A DNA stretch of 64,000 bases, taken from the NCBI GenBank assembly GCA_037074705.1, contig CM073594.1, positions 74,572,509 through 74,636,508 on the forward strand, read 5' to 3'. Below, piece by piece: positions 48,887 through 59,350 of this stretch. The position numbers were made by a program, and so were the translations under genes. Numbering within the stretch: position 1 is the first letter of the stretch; each line of letters starts with the position of its first letter. This DNA is from Zhengitettix transpicula (lineage: Eukaryota; Arthropoda; Insecta; Orthoptera; Tetrigidae). The notes beneath the pieces were generated by a model, which worked only from the letters and a program-made list of their open reading frames with translations, searched no databases and had not been told where the DNA came from.

Positions 48887-49385
48887 TAGGGTAACAGGCT
48901 ATAGGCCACATGGTGGCAACTCCCCTTTAATAGCATAGAAAGGAATTTGAAAGGGGGGATGCGGAAGGGTAGAAGAAGGTAGCCAAGTGTTAACTAGGGC
49001 CCCCGTGCTATAGTTTAAGGATCCTACCCGGCATTCGCCTAAAAGCAATGCAGGACAAACTCTAGAAAACCTGCATCAGGTAGGTCGAGCATTGAGTACC
49101 TGTCCCGACGCCCTTCCGATAGCGGTAGAGGAGTTTACTGTGGGGCCGCAGCATTTACATTTCTGTGCCTCGACCGGTTTAGGCAGCTGGCCGACTGTTT
49201 CAATGAGAACAGCGAACAACTCTTACCGTATGCCCAAGGTCTGTGACCCCGGAACATATACCTCTGCAAAATGCTTGAGGGAACCTTAGTTCAAAAACGG
49301 GGAGAAGAATAGGCATCCCAAAAGTAGCCCCTGCCGTCTCTCCTACAAGTTTCTGCCTACGAAAGAACATCCCTCACAGACTTCC
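48887..49385 (-). repeat. Poly(A) retroposon family, copy 8
   Basis: Starts TTTTTTTAGGGTAACAGGCT and ends at a decayed hairpin (CTACGAAAGAACATCCCTCA). It faces copy 9 across about 45 bases, forming an inverted pair joined at their hairpin ends. Confidence 0.75.
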
Positions 49386-49429
49386 TTTCAAAGACTTTAA
49401 TAATACTATTTTTAATTTACACTTTGCGA

Positions 49430-49887
49430 CAGGAAACCTCTCAGGTTTTTAAACTAAGGTTCCCATATGCCGAGGCACCTCGGCCTCTTTTGAGAGGTGT
49501 ATGTTCCGGGGTCGCAGACCTTGGGCATACGGTAAGAGTTGTCCGCTATTCCTATTGGAATAGTCGGCCAGCTGCCTCCTTAACCGGTCAAGGCAGGGCG
49601 AGGGGAAAGCTGCGACCCCACAGCAAACCCCTCTCCCGCCATCGGAAGGGCGTGGGACAAGTACCAAATGCCCGATCTACCTGATGCAGATTTTTCTAGG
49701 GTTTTCCCTGGATAACTTTGAGGCGAATTGCCGGTTAGGATCCTTAAAACATAGCCCGGGGGCCCTAGTTAACCCTTGGCTACCTTGCTCTACCTTTCCG
49801 CATCCCCACTTTCTTTTCCTATGCTGTAAGAGGGGAGTTGCCACTGTGTGGATTACCCTATACATAGCCTGTCTACATCTACAAAAA
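49430..49887 (+). repeat. Poly(A) retroposon family, copy 9
   Basis: Runs from the AAACTAAGGTTCCCATATGC region to CATAGCCTGTCTACATCTAC with an A-run. Its CTGTCTACATCTACA tail variant is shared with copies 6 and 10, marking a subfamily distinct from the GTTACCCT type. Confidence 0.75.
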
Positions 49888-51713
49888 AATGTACTTTGCG
49901 TTCTGTCCGTTCTTTGGTAAGCGTGGCCGATTTAATCCATTGCTGATTGTTTTCTTTCCCTTCCACCTTTATTCAAATTCCTCACAGTTTTCCATGGGAA
50001 ATATTTTTGTAATTCTTTTCCCCCGTCATTCTGAACTCAGTTTTTTTAAATATTGATTGAGTTTGAGTAGTCGTCCTGCCTTTCGTATCTACTTTATGGT
50101 CCAGGCACGGGCGATATCTTAACCTCGCTCTCTCGTGTTCCAGAGTAAAACAGAAACTTCCAGCGTTCTGGTTTTCAAGTGCGCAAGCCAAGGTTCTGAG
50201 TGCGCCTATTTTCGAAAGCAGCGAACAACCAGACACAACGCTGCTCGACCTTCAGATTTATACAACACTTGTGTCGGCGGCCGTCTACGGGCAAACTCCC
50301 ACGCGTCGTCCGTCCGTCCATCCCTCAAATTCTTGGAGCAATATTTCTCCATAAGGCGAACTGACGAGGACCTTTGCTACTGCTCTTTAGATGTTGAATG
50401 CGGGAATTCTTGTTGTGTTGCTGCGAAACGGTACAGCGGGACAAAACCTCTCCATGGTTCTAACGTTTTGAATATTGTCTGACATTGATTGGACCATGGA
50501 ACTGATAAAGAAATAAATTTGAAAAACCTATGACATTAAATAAATGGTATAATTTATTGTTCCGGTCGTATTTAATAAAAAAAATTGCAAAAATGAAAAA
50601 ATAAATGGAAGATGAAAATAAAATTTACGAATGAGAAATATACCAGTGAGCGATATGGATTCTGGAAGAAGAAAATTTAATACACGAATGAGTCTGATCC
50701 ATAAAAAATACTTGAAAAAAAGTGTAAAAGGATGAAATATCAGAAAAAAGAAAATTGGGGCTAATTCTAGTTTTATGACGGCTCATATTGTTTCTAATAT
50801 TTTTCAAGCTTATTATGTTATTATCGCATTACATATTGAGTTTTGTTACACAATAAGCTTACTTAATTACAGAAATCTTCTTTCTTTGCTTACAATTCCT
50901 TTTTATATCTGTATTTGTGTTCTTTAACACTCTTCTTTCCAATTAATGTCTTATTTTCTCATAACTGTATTAATGAACAATACGATGGAAGATGTGGTAA
51001 TTCCAGTTCCTGATCAAAATGATCGATTTCTTGGATGAACTTTGTCAGTACAACCAGAGTATTCAGGAGAGTGTTTATGGGATAGTTAATGTTCCCGAGA
51101 ACTGAATTTTCGGACAGCGGTTGTAAAAGAAGAACATCGCAAAGAACAGAGAAATGTTTCCGAGAATATTTATCCAGAGCTGATGAAACGAGAAAATCTG
51201 TCAACGATATTGGAATAGTTGTCGTCAGGAGAATATTTGTCGATGAGAGCGAAATACCCCACGGCTGATGACTGAGTGGGAACGTTGGGAAGCGGAATGT
51301 TCCTCGTCGATAATCCTTTGTCGGTAAACGATTAACATGTTGAGACTACTTGTCGTTTTGTCCAAATTCTGAATCTGGTCTCTGATGATGCAGTGCCTGA
51401 GGATGACTGAGTTTCATGTATCTAATACAGTGTCGAGTGGTACGTTATGGAGGTATAACTCGGCTACCTGCGGCCTCTGGAGGAACCCGACACTCGCTTC
51501 CTACCGCAGAATGTGACCGTGTTCTCGGGTTTCTTGCTGCCATTGTGTGGGAAACCCCAGCGCCACCACTACGACAAACGACTTTCAAACACAGACTCAC
51601 TCAGCAACAATAGCAACATTTCCCCACTTCCTTCACCCCCACACCCGAAAACAAATCTCTGTATACCTTTCCTACAGGAACAAGTACCAACGACTGTGAA
51701 ACTGTTTCACTTA
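49888..51713. other. No recognisable gene
   Basis: Short motif-free frames; no repeat family recognised. Confidence 0.5.
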
Positions 51714-51817
51714 TACGAGGGTGGTCTGAAACGTTTCCGACCCAACAATAATAAAATAAATATTTTTTAAAATTTTTATTTTTTATTTTTCAACATAGTC
51801 TTCTTGAAACTCTCCAC

Positions 51818-51829
51818 ACTTCTCCCAGC
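51818..51829 (+). repeat. Target-site duplication, left copy
   Basis: ACTTCTCCCAGC, identical to 56399-56410, immediately before the retrotransposon's first base. It lies within the mariner transposase C-terminal codons. Confidence 0.9.
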
Positions 51830-51995
51830 ATTCGCTCACGATCCGCAGTTGTATGCGGACGGAAGTAAACAAACGTTACGCTCCGATCGTCTACGACTCG
51901 CAGAAAGAGTTCAAAACCGGCAACTCGTAGATAAAATTCGAATAAATCATCAAATCCATCGAGAATCAACATCATCACCTCTCACCACCAGCTAC

Positions 51996-53465
51996 ATGAG
52001 GGAGGAGGACCCGGATCCACCCCCACACAACAGTGAAAACTTCGAGACCTTCTACTCTCAAGATCAACCAACTCCAAAAGTGATAAGTGTTAAACTACAA
52101 TCATGTGCTCAACCGTGTGAAATCAACAGTGATCCTGCCACAACTTCATCTCCAACGACACACAGTGACCAAGAAATACCCGCTTCACCCGTTCTACAAT
52201 CCTCCATTCACAAACGTCGTAAAATGTTTCCTCCAGCCACTAATATTAACAATAGTGAAAAAAGTGCACATACAACATCCCAAGCTCCATTTCCTCCCCA
52301 AACTAGTATCTCTGCACATAAGGGTGGAAAAATAAACGGTGCAGCAAATCATTCTACCACCATAAGCAACAACAGTGACTTTAGTGAATCCCTTTCCCCA
52401 TTTTCCTCACCTAATAGATTCGTTCTACTACAGGACATGGAAACTGAAGATCAAGAACCTCCCATTCCAACTCACCAAATTCCAAAAGTTAAACCTCCTC
52501 CTATATTCATCACCAACACAAACGATATAAACCTACTCATAAAAAACTTAAAATCAATATGCTCCTCCCCATTCTCCTACCATGCAGAGGGAAAAAAAAT
52601 TAAACTTAATCTGCAAACACCTGAAGATTTTAGATCTACCTCTAAATACCTAATCGAAAAAAAAGCTACGTTTCATACCTATCAAATAAAAAGTGAAAAA
52701 AACTTTAGAGCAGTAGTAAGAGGACTTCACCACTCATCAGATAGAAATAGTATTAAAGATGAACTCATTGCTCTAGGTTACAGTCCAGTGTCAATAACCC
52801 CAGTAATCCATCCAGTTACTAAAGCCAATCTTCCTCTATTTTTTGTAGACCTTTCCCCTAATCCAATCAACCCAACTATATATAACGTAAAATCTCTATA
52901 CTTCTCAAAAATCCAGGTCGAACCCCCCAAGCCTAAAAGATATATAGTTCAGTGTCATAACTGTCAAGACTTCGGTCATACTCGCAATTATTGCAATCAT
53001 GCCCCCAAATGCATCCGATGCCAAGAAACCCATTCTTCTACCACATGCCCTCTTCCCAAATCGACCCCACCCTCTTGTCCCAACTGCCAAGGTCCACATC
53101 CAGCCAATTACAGAGGTTGTTCATATTACAAAAACTTACAAACTAATCTGAACCAGAAATTCCGCACAAACATTCCACCCCTTAACCTCACAAATAAAAA
53201 CATCAGCAAAGACAATCCTACTCCAACTCCTTCCGGCTCTCCCCCCTCTCACACCCCTCCCCAACAACTGTACTCTGACGTACTAAGAAATAAATACCCC
53301 ACTTCCTCCTCACCAAACCAAGAAAACACTGCTTGCCATCCACCTAGCAACGAATTCAATATCCTCAACACCATTTGCACAAAAATCGACAGCCTAATCT
53401 CAGCCATCACTCCGCTTCTCAATATCCTGGCTACTATCCTCCCCAAACTTCTCAACTCTAAATAA
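51996..53465 (+). CDS. Retrotransposon ORF1, zinc-knuckle Gag-like protein
   Basis: 489 residues from the first ATG (MREEDPDPPPH). The frame is also open upstream, but only through UTR and mariner sequence with no ATG, so 51996 is chosen. The N-terminal half is rich in Ser, Thr, Pro and Asn, probably disordered. Residues about 239-318 (VVRGLHHSSDRN, ELIALGYSPVSITPV) match the PRE_C2HC domain found before zinc knuckles in Jockey-group ORF1. Three knuckles follow from residue 320: CHNCQDFGHTRNYC (CX2CX4HX4C), CIRCQETHSSTTC (CX2CX3HX4C) and CPNCQGPHPANYRGC (CX2CX3HX6C). Such proteins bind the element RNA to form a ribonucleoprotein. The short C-terminus ends in a Leu/Ile-rich stretch. The stop codon overlaps the ORF2 start. 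Confidence 0.9.
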   Translation: MREEDPDPPPHNSENFETFYSQDQPTPKVISVKLQSCAQPCEINSDPATTSSPTTHSDQEIPASPVLQSSIHKRRKMFPPATNINNSEKSAHTTSQAPFPPQTSISAHKGGKINGAANHSTTISNNSDFSESLSPFSSPNRFVLLQDMETEDQEPPIPTHQIPKVKPPPIFITNTNDINLLIKNLKSICSSPFSYHAEGKKIKLNLQTPEDFRSTSKYLIEKKATFHTYQIKSEKNFRAVVRGLHHSSDRNSIKDELIALGYSPVSITPVIHPVTKANLPLFFVDLSPNPINPTIYNVKSLYFSKIQVEPPKPKRYIVQCHNCQDFGHTRNYCNHAPKCIRCQETHSSTTCPLPKSTPPSCPNCQGPHPANYRGCSYYKNLQTNLNQKFRTNIPPLNLTNKNISKDNPTPTPSGSPPSHTPPQQLYSDVLRNKYPTSSSPNQENTACHPPSNEFNILNTICTKIDSLISAITPLLNILATILPKLLNSK

Positions 53466-53467
53466 TG
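53463..53467 (+). promoter_or_regulatory. ORF1/ORF2 stop-start overlap TAATG
   Basis: The ORF1 stop TAA and ORF2 start ATG share one A. In other insect non-LTR elements this arrangement supports coupled translation of ORF2 after ORF1 termination; here that is inferred from the layout. Confidence 0.7.
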
Positions 53468-56170
53468 CCCTCTCCGAACACTGCCCCCCATTCTCCCCCA
53501 CTAAATATTTGTACCTGGAACGCCTGCAGCCTAAACAATAAATTCCACGAACTGTCTTATTTCGTTATACAGTATAATATTGACATTCTCTTAATCTCCG
53601 AAACAAAAATGACTCCTTCACTCAATTTCTTTCTTCCTAATTATATTACCTACAGATCTGACCATCCCTCTAATACTCGAAAAGGAGGATCTGCTATCCT
53701 AATCAAAAAGACTATTCCTCATTATCCCATCCCAACTAACTCTTCCATCGAACAACAACTAAGTGCAATAACTGTCCAACTTCCAAACAACAAAAAAATT
53801 ACCCTAGTTGCCTCCTATTCCTCTCCTAATTATAAAATAGATTACAACCAATATAGCCACTGTTTCAGTCCTCTTCCCTCTCCTTTCATAATTGGAGGCG
53901 ACTTCAATTCCAAACACGTGATGTTTGGTTCTAGGATTTCCTCACCAAGAGGTATTATCCTTAATAACTACATCACTAGCAAACAATTAACTCCCTTCTT
54001 TACTAATGAACCCACCTATTATCCGACTAATAACGCCTCCCCAGATGTACTGGACTTCTTCATCTGTAAGAAGTCTAGACATCTCCTCTCGAATATTTAC
54101 GTCTTAAACGAGCTATCCTCTGATCACCTTCCTGTCGTAGCATCCTTATCCATAAGATATAATTCACTATTCTTTCCCCATACCATAAACAACAGAATTA
54201 ATTGGAACCTTTATAAAGACTTAATCCACAACAGACTTCAAATCCCTAATATACTAAAAAGCGAAACAGAAATCAACGCTGCTGTTTCTATTTTAACCTC
54301 CATAATTAGATCGGCTATAAAGGAATCATCCTTAACCCTTCCCCCAAAGCCACCCTATTCCCAAGCCAATAATATTGAACTGAATTCCCTCCTTTCCTTC
54401 AAAAAATTCATCCGAAATAGATGGATAGAAACAAAATACCCCTGTTATAAAACAACCCTCAACCTAATTTCCAAAAAAATAAAAAATAAACTCAAAGATA
54501 TCAATAATCATTTATATATCCAAAAAATGTCCCAACTCAACACCTCAGACTGCTCCCTCTGGAAAAAAGCCAAATACATTCTCAAAGAAAAATCCTGTAT
54601 TCCGCCATTACTTCACAACTCCATTTGGTTTTCCTCTCCGCAGCAAAAAGCCAACCTTTTTGGTAAACTTCTTTCTACTCAGTTTAAACCTTTTCCGTCT
54701 TCCAATCCTACACTTGACAGTCTTATTCACAACTCACTGTCAACCGCCAAAAAAGAGCTAAATCCTCCACCCCTATTCACCTTGAATGAAGTAGTGAAAA
54801 CAATTTCGAAGTTAAAAAACAAAACAGCTCCCGAAAACGACCTAATCAACTCAAACCACCTCAAACATCTTCCCAAAAAAGCCCTTGTCCTACTAACAAA
54901 CATATATAACGCAATACTAATAACCTCAAAAATTCCAAATGACTGGAAATTAGCTACAATAATAATGATTAATAAACCCGACAAGCTAAAATCCAATCCC
55001 ACCAACTATAGACCAATCAGCCTTCTCCCTATACTTTCTAAAGTCTTCGAAAAACTCCTCCTGCCCAGACTTAAAAACCAACTTTCCAACCTTATACCCA
55101 ACCAACAATTTGGCTTTCGGAACAATCATTCCTGTCCCCAACTGATCAACACCCTGACAGAAACGATCATCAACTCCTTTGAAGAAAAAAAGATTTGTAT
55201 AGCGACTTTCCTAGATTCCGAAAAAGCCTTCGATAAAGTTCACTACCCTTCACTCCTGTTTAAAATCAAACCCCACCTCTCCCATCACTACTTAAACCTT
55301 CTCTCCAATTACGTCACCAATCGATCCTACAGAGTTAAAATAGACAATTATTTCTCTCCACTACATCCTATACTCTCAGGCGTCCCACAAGGAAGTGTAA
55401 TTGGTCCGTTCCTCTACTCCATCTACACCCACGACATTCCTATTATCCCCTCTACTACCACCTCAATATTCGCAGACGATATCGCTATCACTTCGCACTC
55501 TCATGACTTCCAAACCGCAACAAACCACCTTCAAACTTCCTTAAACCTTATTTCAACCTGGGCCAACGACTGGCGCATAGTCATCAATCCTTCCAAATCT
55601 GTAACCGTTCCCTTCTCCCTGAAAAGAAAAGGCTACGACCTATCAGTCACTATGAACAACTCCACCATCCCTACTAAATCTTCCCATAAATACCTCGGCT
55701 TAACCCTAGACTCCAAACTAACATGGTCCCTTCACATTTCCCATCTTAAAAAAATAATTCTCCACAGATTCCACAAGCTAAAACCATTACTGAACCCGAA
55801 ATCTCCTTTATCCGTCACAACAAAAAAACTCCTTTACACAACCCTCATATATCCCCTCTGGTTTTATGCCTGCCATATTTGGGGTTCGGCCGCTACCACC
55901 CACATAAATAAAATTCAAATATCGCAAAATAAAATTCTCCGCTTTATAACTAACTGTCCCTGGTACGTTACTAACTCTAGAATTCACAATGACCTTAATA
56001 TTCCCTCAACCCAAAAAACTATAATTCAAACCGCCCTAATCCAACGTCATAGAAATCTCCACCACTTCAATCCCATTATCTCAAATACAGAATCCCATCC
56101 TCCTCCACCTAAACCTCTCAGAAGGTTAAAAAGAAAAAGACAAATTGACCTGGCAACCAGAGCAAATTAA
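53465..56170 (+). CDS. Retrotransposon ORF2, endonuclease-reverse transcriptase
   Basis: 901 residues, uninterrupted. It carries out target-primed reverse transcription: the APE-like endonuclease nicks DNA and the RT copies the element RNA from the nick. Endonuclease landmarks are ICTWNACSLNNK (about residue 16), LLISETK (catalytic Glu, about 46), IIGGDFNSKH (about 141-150) and SSDHLPVV (about 217). RT landmarks are NYRPISLLPILSKVFEKL (about 512), FLDSEKAFDKV (Asp, about 581), LSGVPQGSVIGP (about 636) and IFADDIAI (catalytic Asp pair, about 667). KYLGLTLDSKLTW and CHIWGS follow in the thumb region. There is no RNase H domain. The usual APGPDG-type motif reads TAPENDLI, a modest departure. Translation probably depends on termination-reinitiation at TAATG. 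It may encode an active enzyme. Confidence 0.92.
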   Translation: MPSPNTAPHSPPLNICTWNACSLNNKFHELSYFVIQYNIDILLISETKMTPSLNFFLPNYITYRSDHPSNTRKGGSAILIKKTIPHYPIPTNSSIEQQLSAITVQLPNNKKITLVASYSSPNYKIDYNQYSHCFSPLPSPFIIGGDFNSKHVMFGSRISSPRGIILNNYITSKQLTPFFTNEPTYYPTNNASPDVLDFFICKKSRHLLSNIYVLNELSSDHLPVVASLSIRYNSLFFPHTINNRINWNLYKDLIHNRLQIPNILKSETEINAAVSILTSIIRSAIKESSLTLPPKPPYSQANNIELNSLLSFKKFIRNRWIETKYPCYKTTLNLISKKIKNKLKDINNHLYIQKMSQLNTSDCSLWKKAKYILKEKSCIPPLLHNSIWFSSPQQKANLFGKLLSTQFKPFPSSNPTLDSLIHNSLSTAKKELNPPPLFTLNEVVKTISKLKNKTAPENDLINSNHLKHLPKKALVLLTNIYNAILITSKIPNDWKLATIIMINKPDKLKSNPTNYRPISLLPILSKVFEKLLLPRLKNQLSNLIPNQQFGFRNNHSCPQLINTLTETIINSFEEKKICIATFLDSEKAFDKVHYPSLLFKIKPHLSHHYLNLLSNYVTNRSYRVKIDNYFSPLHPILSGVPQGSVIGPFLYSIYTHDIPIIPSTTTSIFADDIAITSHSHDFQTATNHLQTSLNLISTWANDWRIVINPSKSVTVPFSLKRKGYDLSVTMNNSTIPTKSSHKYLGLTLDSKLTWSLHISHLKKIILHRFHKLKPLLNPKSPLSVTTKKLLYTTLIYPLWFYACHIWGSAATTHINKIQISQNKILRFITNCPWYVTNSRIHNDLNIPSTQKTIIQTALIQRHRNLHHFNPIISNTESHPPPPKPLRRLKRKRQIDLATRAN

Positions 56171-56398
56171 CACACGCATGTATGTCTATGTATGTGTATA
56201 TATGTATGAGTGTGTGTTTGTATATATATATTTATAGATAAATAAATAATTCATAACGTCCTCAACTACTCACTCAAGAAGCAAGGACATTTCTTCAAGA
56301 TAATTGTTACATGTTAATGTCTTTAAAATTATATCTCAATTGTAAAATCTTAGGATTAAAAAATTTTCTGTTTATTAAATAATAAAAAAAAATAAAAA

Positions 56399-56410
56399 AC
56401 TTCTCCCAGC
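56399..56410 (+). repeat. Target-site duplication, right copy
   Basis: ACTTCTCCCAGC, identical to 51818-51829. Mariner sequence resumes at 56411 with GATGCTCTCATCTC. Confidence 0.9.
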
Positions 56411-57507
56411 GATGCTCTCATCTCTGTAACCCGTCCAAAAAGCACTCGGCGTTTTTCTCTGCAAAATAAGTGTTCACGAAGGTGATTGCCTCTTCATTTG
56501 GTGAAAATCTCTGTCCTCCGAGCGCAAATTTTTAGATGAGGCAACAAGACGAAGTCACTTGGGGCTAGATCTGGATGGTCAAGCAGTTCAAACCGTAATT
56601 CGTGGATTTTCGCCATGGCAACCGCTAAGTGTGAGACGGTGCGTTGTCTTGGTGAAACAGGATTTTCTTTTTATGCAAATGTGGTTGTTTCTGCCTTCAG
56701 CTTGTCAAGTAATGATGCTCCTGTAATGGTTTTTCCTTTGTGAAGATAATCGATTAAAATAACTCCATGACTATCCCAAAAAACAGTCGCCATCACTTTC
56801 CCAGCCGAAAAAACATTTTTTGCTTTTTTTGGAGCCGGTTCCCCCTTTGCAGTCCACTGTTTGGACTGTATTTTTGTTTCGGGAGTATAATAATGCATCC
56901 AAGTTTCATCTACAGTAATTAACTTCACCAACAGACCGTTGGAAATGTTCATTCGAACACGTTTTTGGTTTAACGTGAGCAAACGCGGCACCCATCGCGC
57001 TGACAGCTTTCTTATGCCTAAATGTCGATTTAATATGTGACAAACAAGTTCTCATGACCTCTGATATCTCTCTCACTTTAATTCGGCGGTCGTGTAGGAC
57101 CATTTGGTGAACTTTGGCGATGTTTTCGTCGGTAGTTGCAGTTTTTGGACGTCCCCAACGTTCATCGTCTCCCAAGCTCTTACGGCCACGTTTAAATTCA
57201 GCTTCCCAAAATTTCACTGTGGTAAATGATGGCGCAGTGTCCCCATACACAGAATCCAACTCATCTTTGATTTGTGTAGGCGTATTGCCTTTCAAAAACA
57301 AATATTTAATAACAGTTCGATACTCGATTATCTCCATTTTCACAAAAGCACTCACATCAACTCACTCAAAAGACTGTTACATAATAACTCCGCGTCAAAA
57401 CTTTGGTGAATAACTGTCAACAGATGAACAACGAAATTCACTAGCTTTTATTTACTAGTGCTGCCACTTTCACCTTGAGGTCGGAAACTTTTCAGACCAC
57501 CCTCGTA

Positions 57508-58479
57508 ATTCTTCAGTAAATATGGAGTATTCTAATGTCACAAAATATTATACTACACACGGTTCTCCTCAGAAAATATTCTCCTTTCATCAGTCGCGGA
57601 CTGGGCAAATATTCCGCTGTCACCAACAACTTTGTGAATTAAATGTTTTCTTTTAAAATTTATACCACATAAGTAAAAAAAAATTCGGAAGTGTTTACAC
57701 ATCTCTAAAAACTGACAAAAAAGATTCAGATGCAAAGGACTTAGGTTTCTACACATAATAAATAAAGTTGAACCTTCAGCACAAAAAAGGGGTAACTGGA
57801 CTGCAACAAATAAGTTTTTTTCCCCATAATTTCTTGATTTTGAACACTTTCCTTTCAGTTGTTCATTACTATTTGAATGAGGTAATAACAGTCACGACTA
57901 TAGTTTGGTGGGTCGTGATATTCCTAAGCGTTGTAGAGTTTGAAAATCTCCTCGCACGCAACCACCCCCTGACATATATGCTATTTGCCTCACAGATGAG
58001 CTCATTTCCATGGTTTTGTGTGGAAATGCAAGAGGGGAGGTACAAGAGGAAGGGAGATGGATTTTCTGACAACCTGTTGTCTCTCACTTTGTGTGTAGTG
58101 TGTATAGTATGGCATAGTGCTGTGACAGACAAAGGTGAAGCCTAAAGTTGACGTGGCATACACAGCTCTCAAAGGAAACAGAGCGACGTCAATATTATAA
58201 AGATATATTAAAATATTTTCTTGGATCGTTCTGCAGATCTTCGGGTTTGTTTTCATGCAAATGTAATGGTAAGATTTCAGTCCTATTGAACTCAGTGTCC
58301 TGATTGTCTCTATGATGTCACCGTTTATCCATAAATCTCAATTTTTATTTTATAGCGGGACTGAAAACATTGCGGTCGGTTAGTATTAGCTAAATACACT
58401 AATATTTATCTTTGAAGATAGGTCAGAGAAGGCTTTTTTCTATTTTCCTTTCCTTGAAAACATTATTTATAACTTATTT
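57508..58479. other. No supported gene
   Basis: Includes a 125-codon open frame at 57768-58145 with no recognisable domain. Around 57535-57630 AATATTC(T/C)CC-type phrases recur, possibly related to the 62.1 kb minisatellite. Confidence 0.4.
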
Positions 58480-59010
58480 TTTAGATGTAGACAGGCTATG
58501 TATAGGGTAATCCACATGGCGGCAACTCCCCTCTTATAGTATATGAAAGTGATTTGAAAGGGGGGATGAAGAAGGGTACAGGAAAGTAGCCAAGGGTAAA
58601 CTAGGGTCCCGGGCTATGGTTTAAGGATCCTACCGGGCAATTCGCCTTAAAGTGGTGCAGGGAACCCTAGAAAAACCTGCATCAGGTAGGTCGGGAATTT
58701 GGTACTTATCCCACGCCCTTCCGATGGCGGGAGAGGGGTTTTCTGTGGGGTCGCAGCTTTCCCCTCGCCGTGCCTTGACCGGTTTAGGAGGCAGCTGGCC
58801 GACTATTCCAATAGGAATAGCGGATAACTCTTACCGTATGCCCAAGGTCTGCGACCCCGGAACATACACCATTCTAAACAGGCCGAGGTGCCTCGGAATG
58901 TGGGAACCTTAGTTCAGAAAACCAGAGAGATGTGAAGGCAAAGGTAGCCTCCGCCAGAGTTCACTGGGAAGGTTCACCTGTGAGAGAATTCTCTGGCATA
59001 GTTTTATTTA
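58480..59010 (-). repeat. Poly(A) retroposon family, copy 10
   Basis: Starts with TTTTTTAGATGTAGACAGGC, then TATGTATAGGGTAATCCAC, the CTGTCTACATCTA tail subfamily. It ends with the hairpin side CCTGTGAGAGAATTCTCTGG near 58978-58997. Confidence 0.8.
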
Positions 59011-59259
59011 CTTTCTTGATTTTCTCTTCCTATAGCTAGTCCTTGGCATTACTCTGTCCACAGAAAATATTTTGTTTTCAAAACTTAACCCCAAAATTAA
59101 AGTTAAATTGGTCGGTTTTTCGTTATCGTCTTTATTTCTTTTTTTTATGAAAAAATTTAGTTAATTTATATTTTAAATTTGCATAACAATTTTTTTTATA
59201 ATCATTATTTTCAATTTTTAAGCATATAGGATTTTAACTTCGCAACATGGTTTTTTGAG

Positions 59260-59350
59260 AGTTCTTGGGGCTCTAGCGATTTTGAATCACCTGTCTAAAG
59301 CAACAAGGATTGCCGAAACTTTGTTGTGTGGTATTTATTTTGTCACATAA
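59260..59350 (+). repeat. Penelope-tail-like repeat with hammerhead-like core (copy 4)
   Basis: GGCTCTAGCGATTTTGAATC, then CTGTCTA, GCAA-CAAGGA-TTGC and CGAAACTTTGTTGTGTGG. The stem II sequence differs from copy 2 (GGGA/TCCC) by changes on both sides that keep pairing (GCAA/TTGC), a compensatory pattern. GTGTGGTATTTAT downstream is shared with copy 2. Confidence 0.55.

Larger units (their letters stand above)
51830..56398 (+). mobile_element. Jockey-type non-LTR retrotransposon, apparently intact
   Basis: 4569 bp between perfect 12 bp target duplications. It has a 5' UTR of about 166 bases, ORF1 and ORF2 overlapping in TAATG, a 3' UTR of about 228 bases and an A-rich end (AATAAAAAAAAATAAAAA). 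Both reading frames are uninterrupted. An APE endonuclease and RT without RNase H, with a three-knuckle ORF1, fit the Jockey group. A diverged, truncated relative lies at 20325-21542. Confidence 0.9.
51783..57355 (-). pseudogene. Mariner transposase pseudogene, interrupted by insertion
   Basis: Starts ATG at 57355: MSAFVKMEIIEYRTVIKYLF, GNTPTQIKDELDSVYGDTAP and KFWEAEFKRGRKSLGDDERW (DNA-binding region). After a frameshift come VRMNISNGLLVKL, TVDETWMHYYTPETK (first Asp) and GKVMATVFWDSHGV. HQDNAPSHT (second Asp) lies near 56635. LLDHPDLAPSDFVL (third Asp) follows in another frame, with the usual PPYS of this motif deleted. The C-terminus resumes beyond the insert as HRWEKCGEFQEDYVEK with a stop at 51783-51785, and an extra TGA lies just upstream. 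Frameshifts may predate the insertion, so the host copy could already have been dead. Confidence 0.85.
51716..57505 (-). mobile_element. Mariner element split by a retrotransposon
   Basis: Terminal inverted repeats CGAGGGTGGTCTGAAACGTT (51716 on) and its reverse at the right end, with a few mismatches, are flanked by TA at 51714-51715 and 57506-57507. Removing the 4569 bp insert and one 12 bp duplication leaves about 1209 bp, normal for mariner. The transposase is on the minus strand. The insert separates the last ~30 codons from the rest. Confidence 0.9.

Noticed and set aside
51804..51995. Extending ORF1 upstream to 51804
   Set aside because: The extension starts at TTG and crosses the target duplication into mariner sequence, so it is not part of the retrotransposon's own gene.
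54727..55005. Minus-strand frames inside ORF2
   Set aside because: Shadows of the strong plus-strand RT coding region.
57768..58145. 125-codon open frame
   Set aside because: No domain and no supporting context; an overlapping frame of similar length lies on the other strand.
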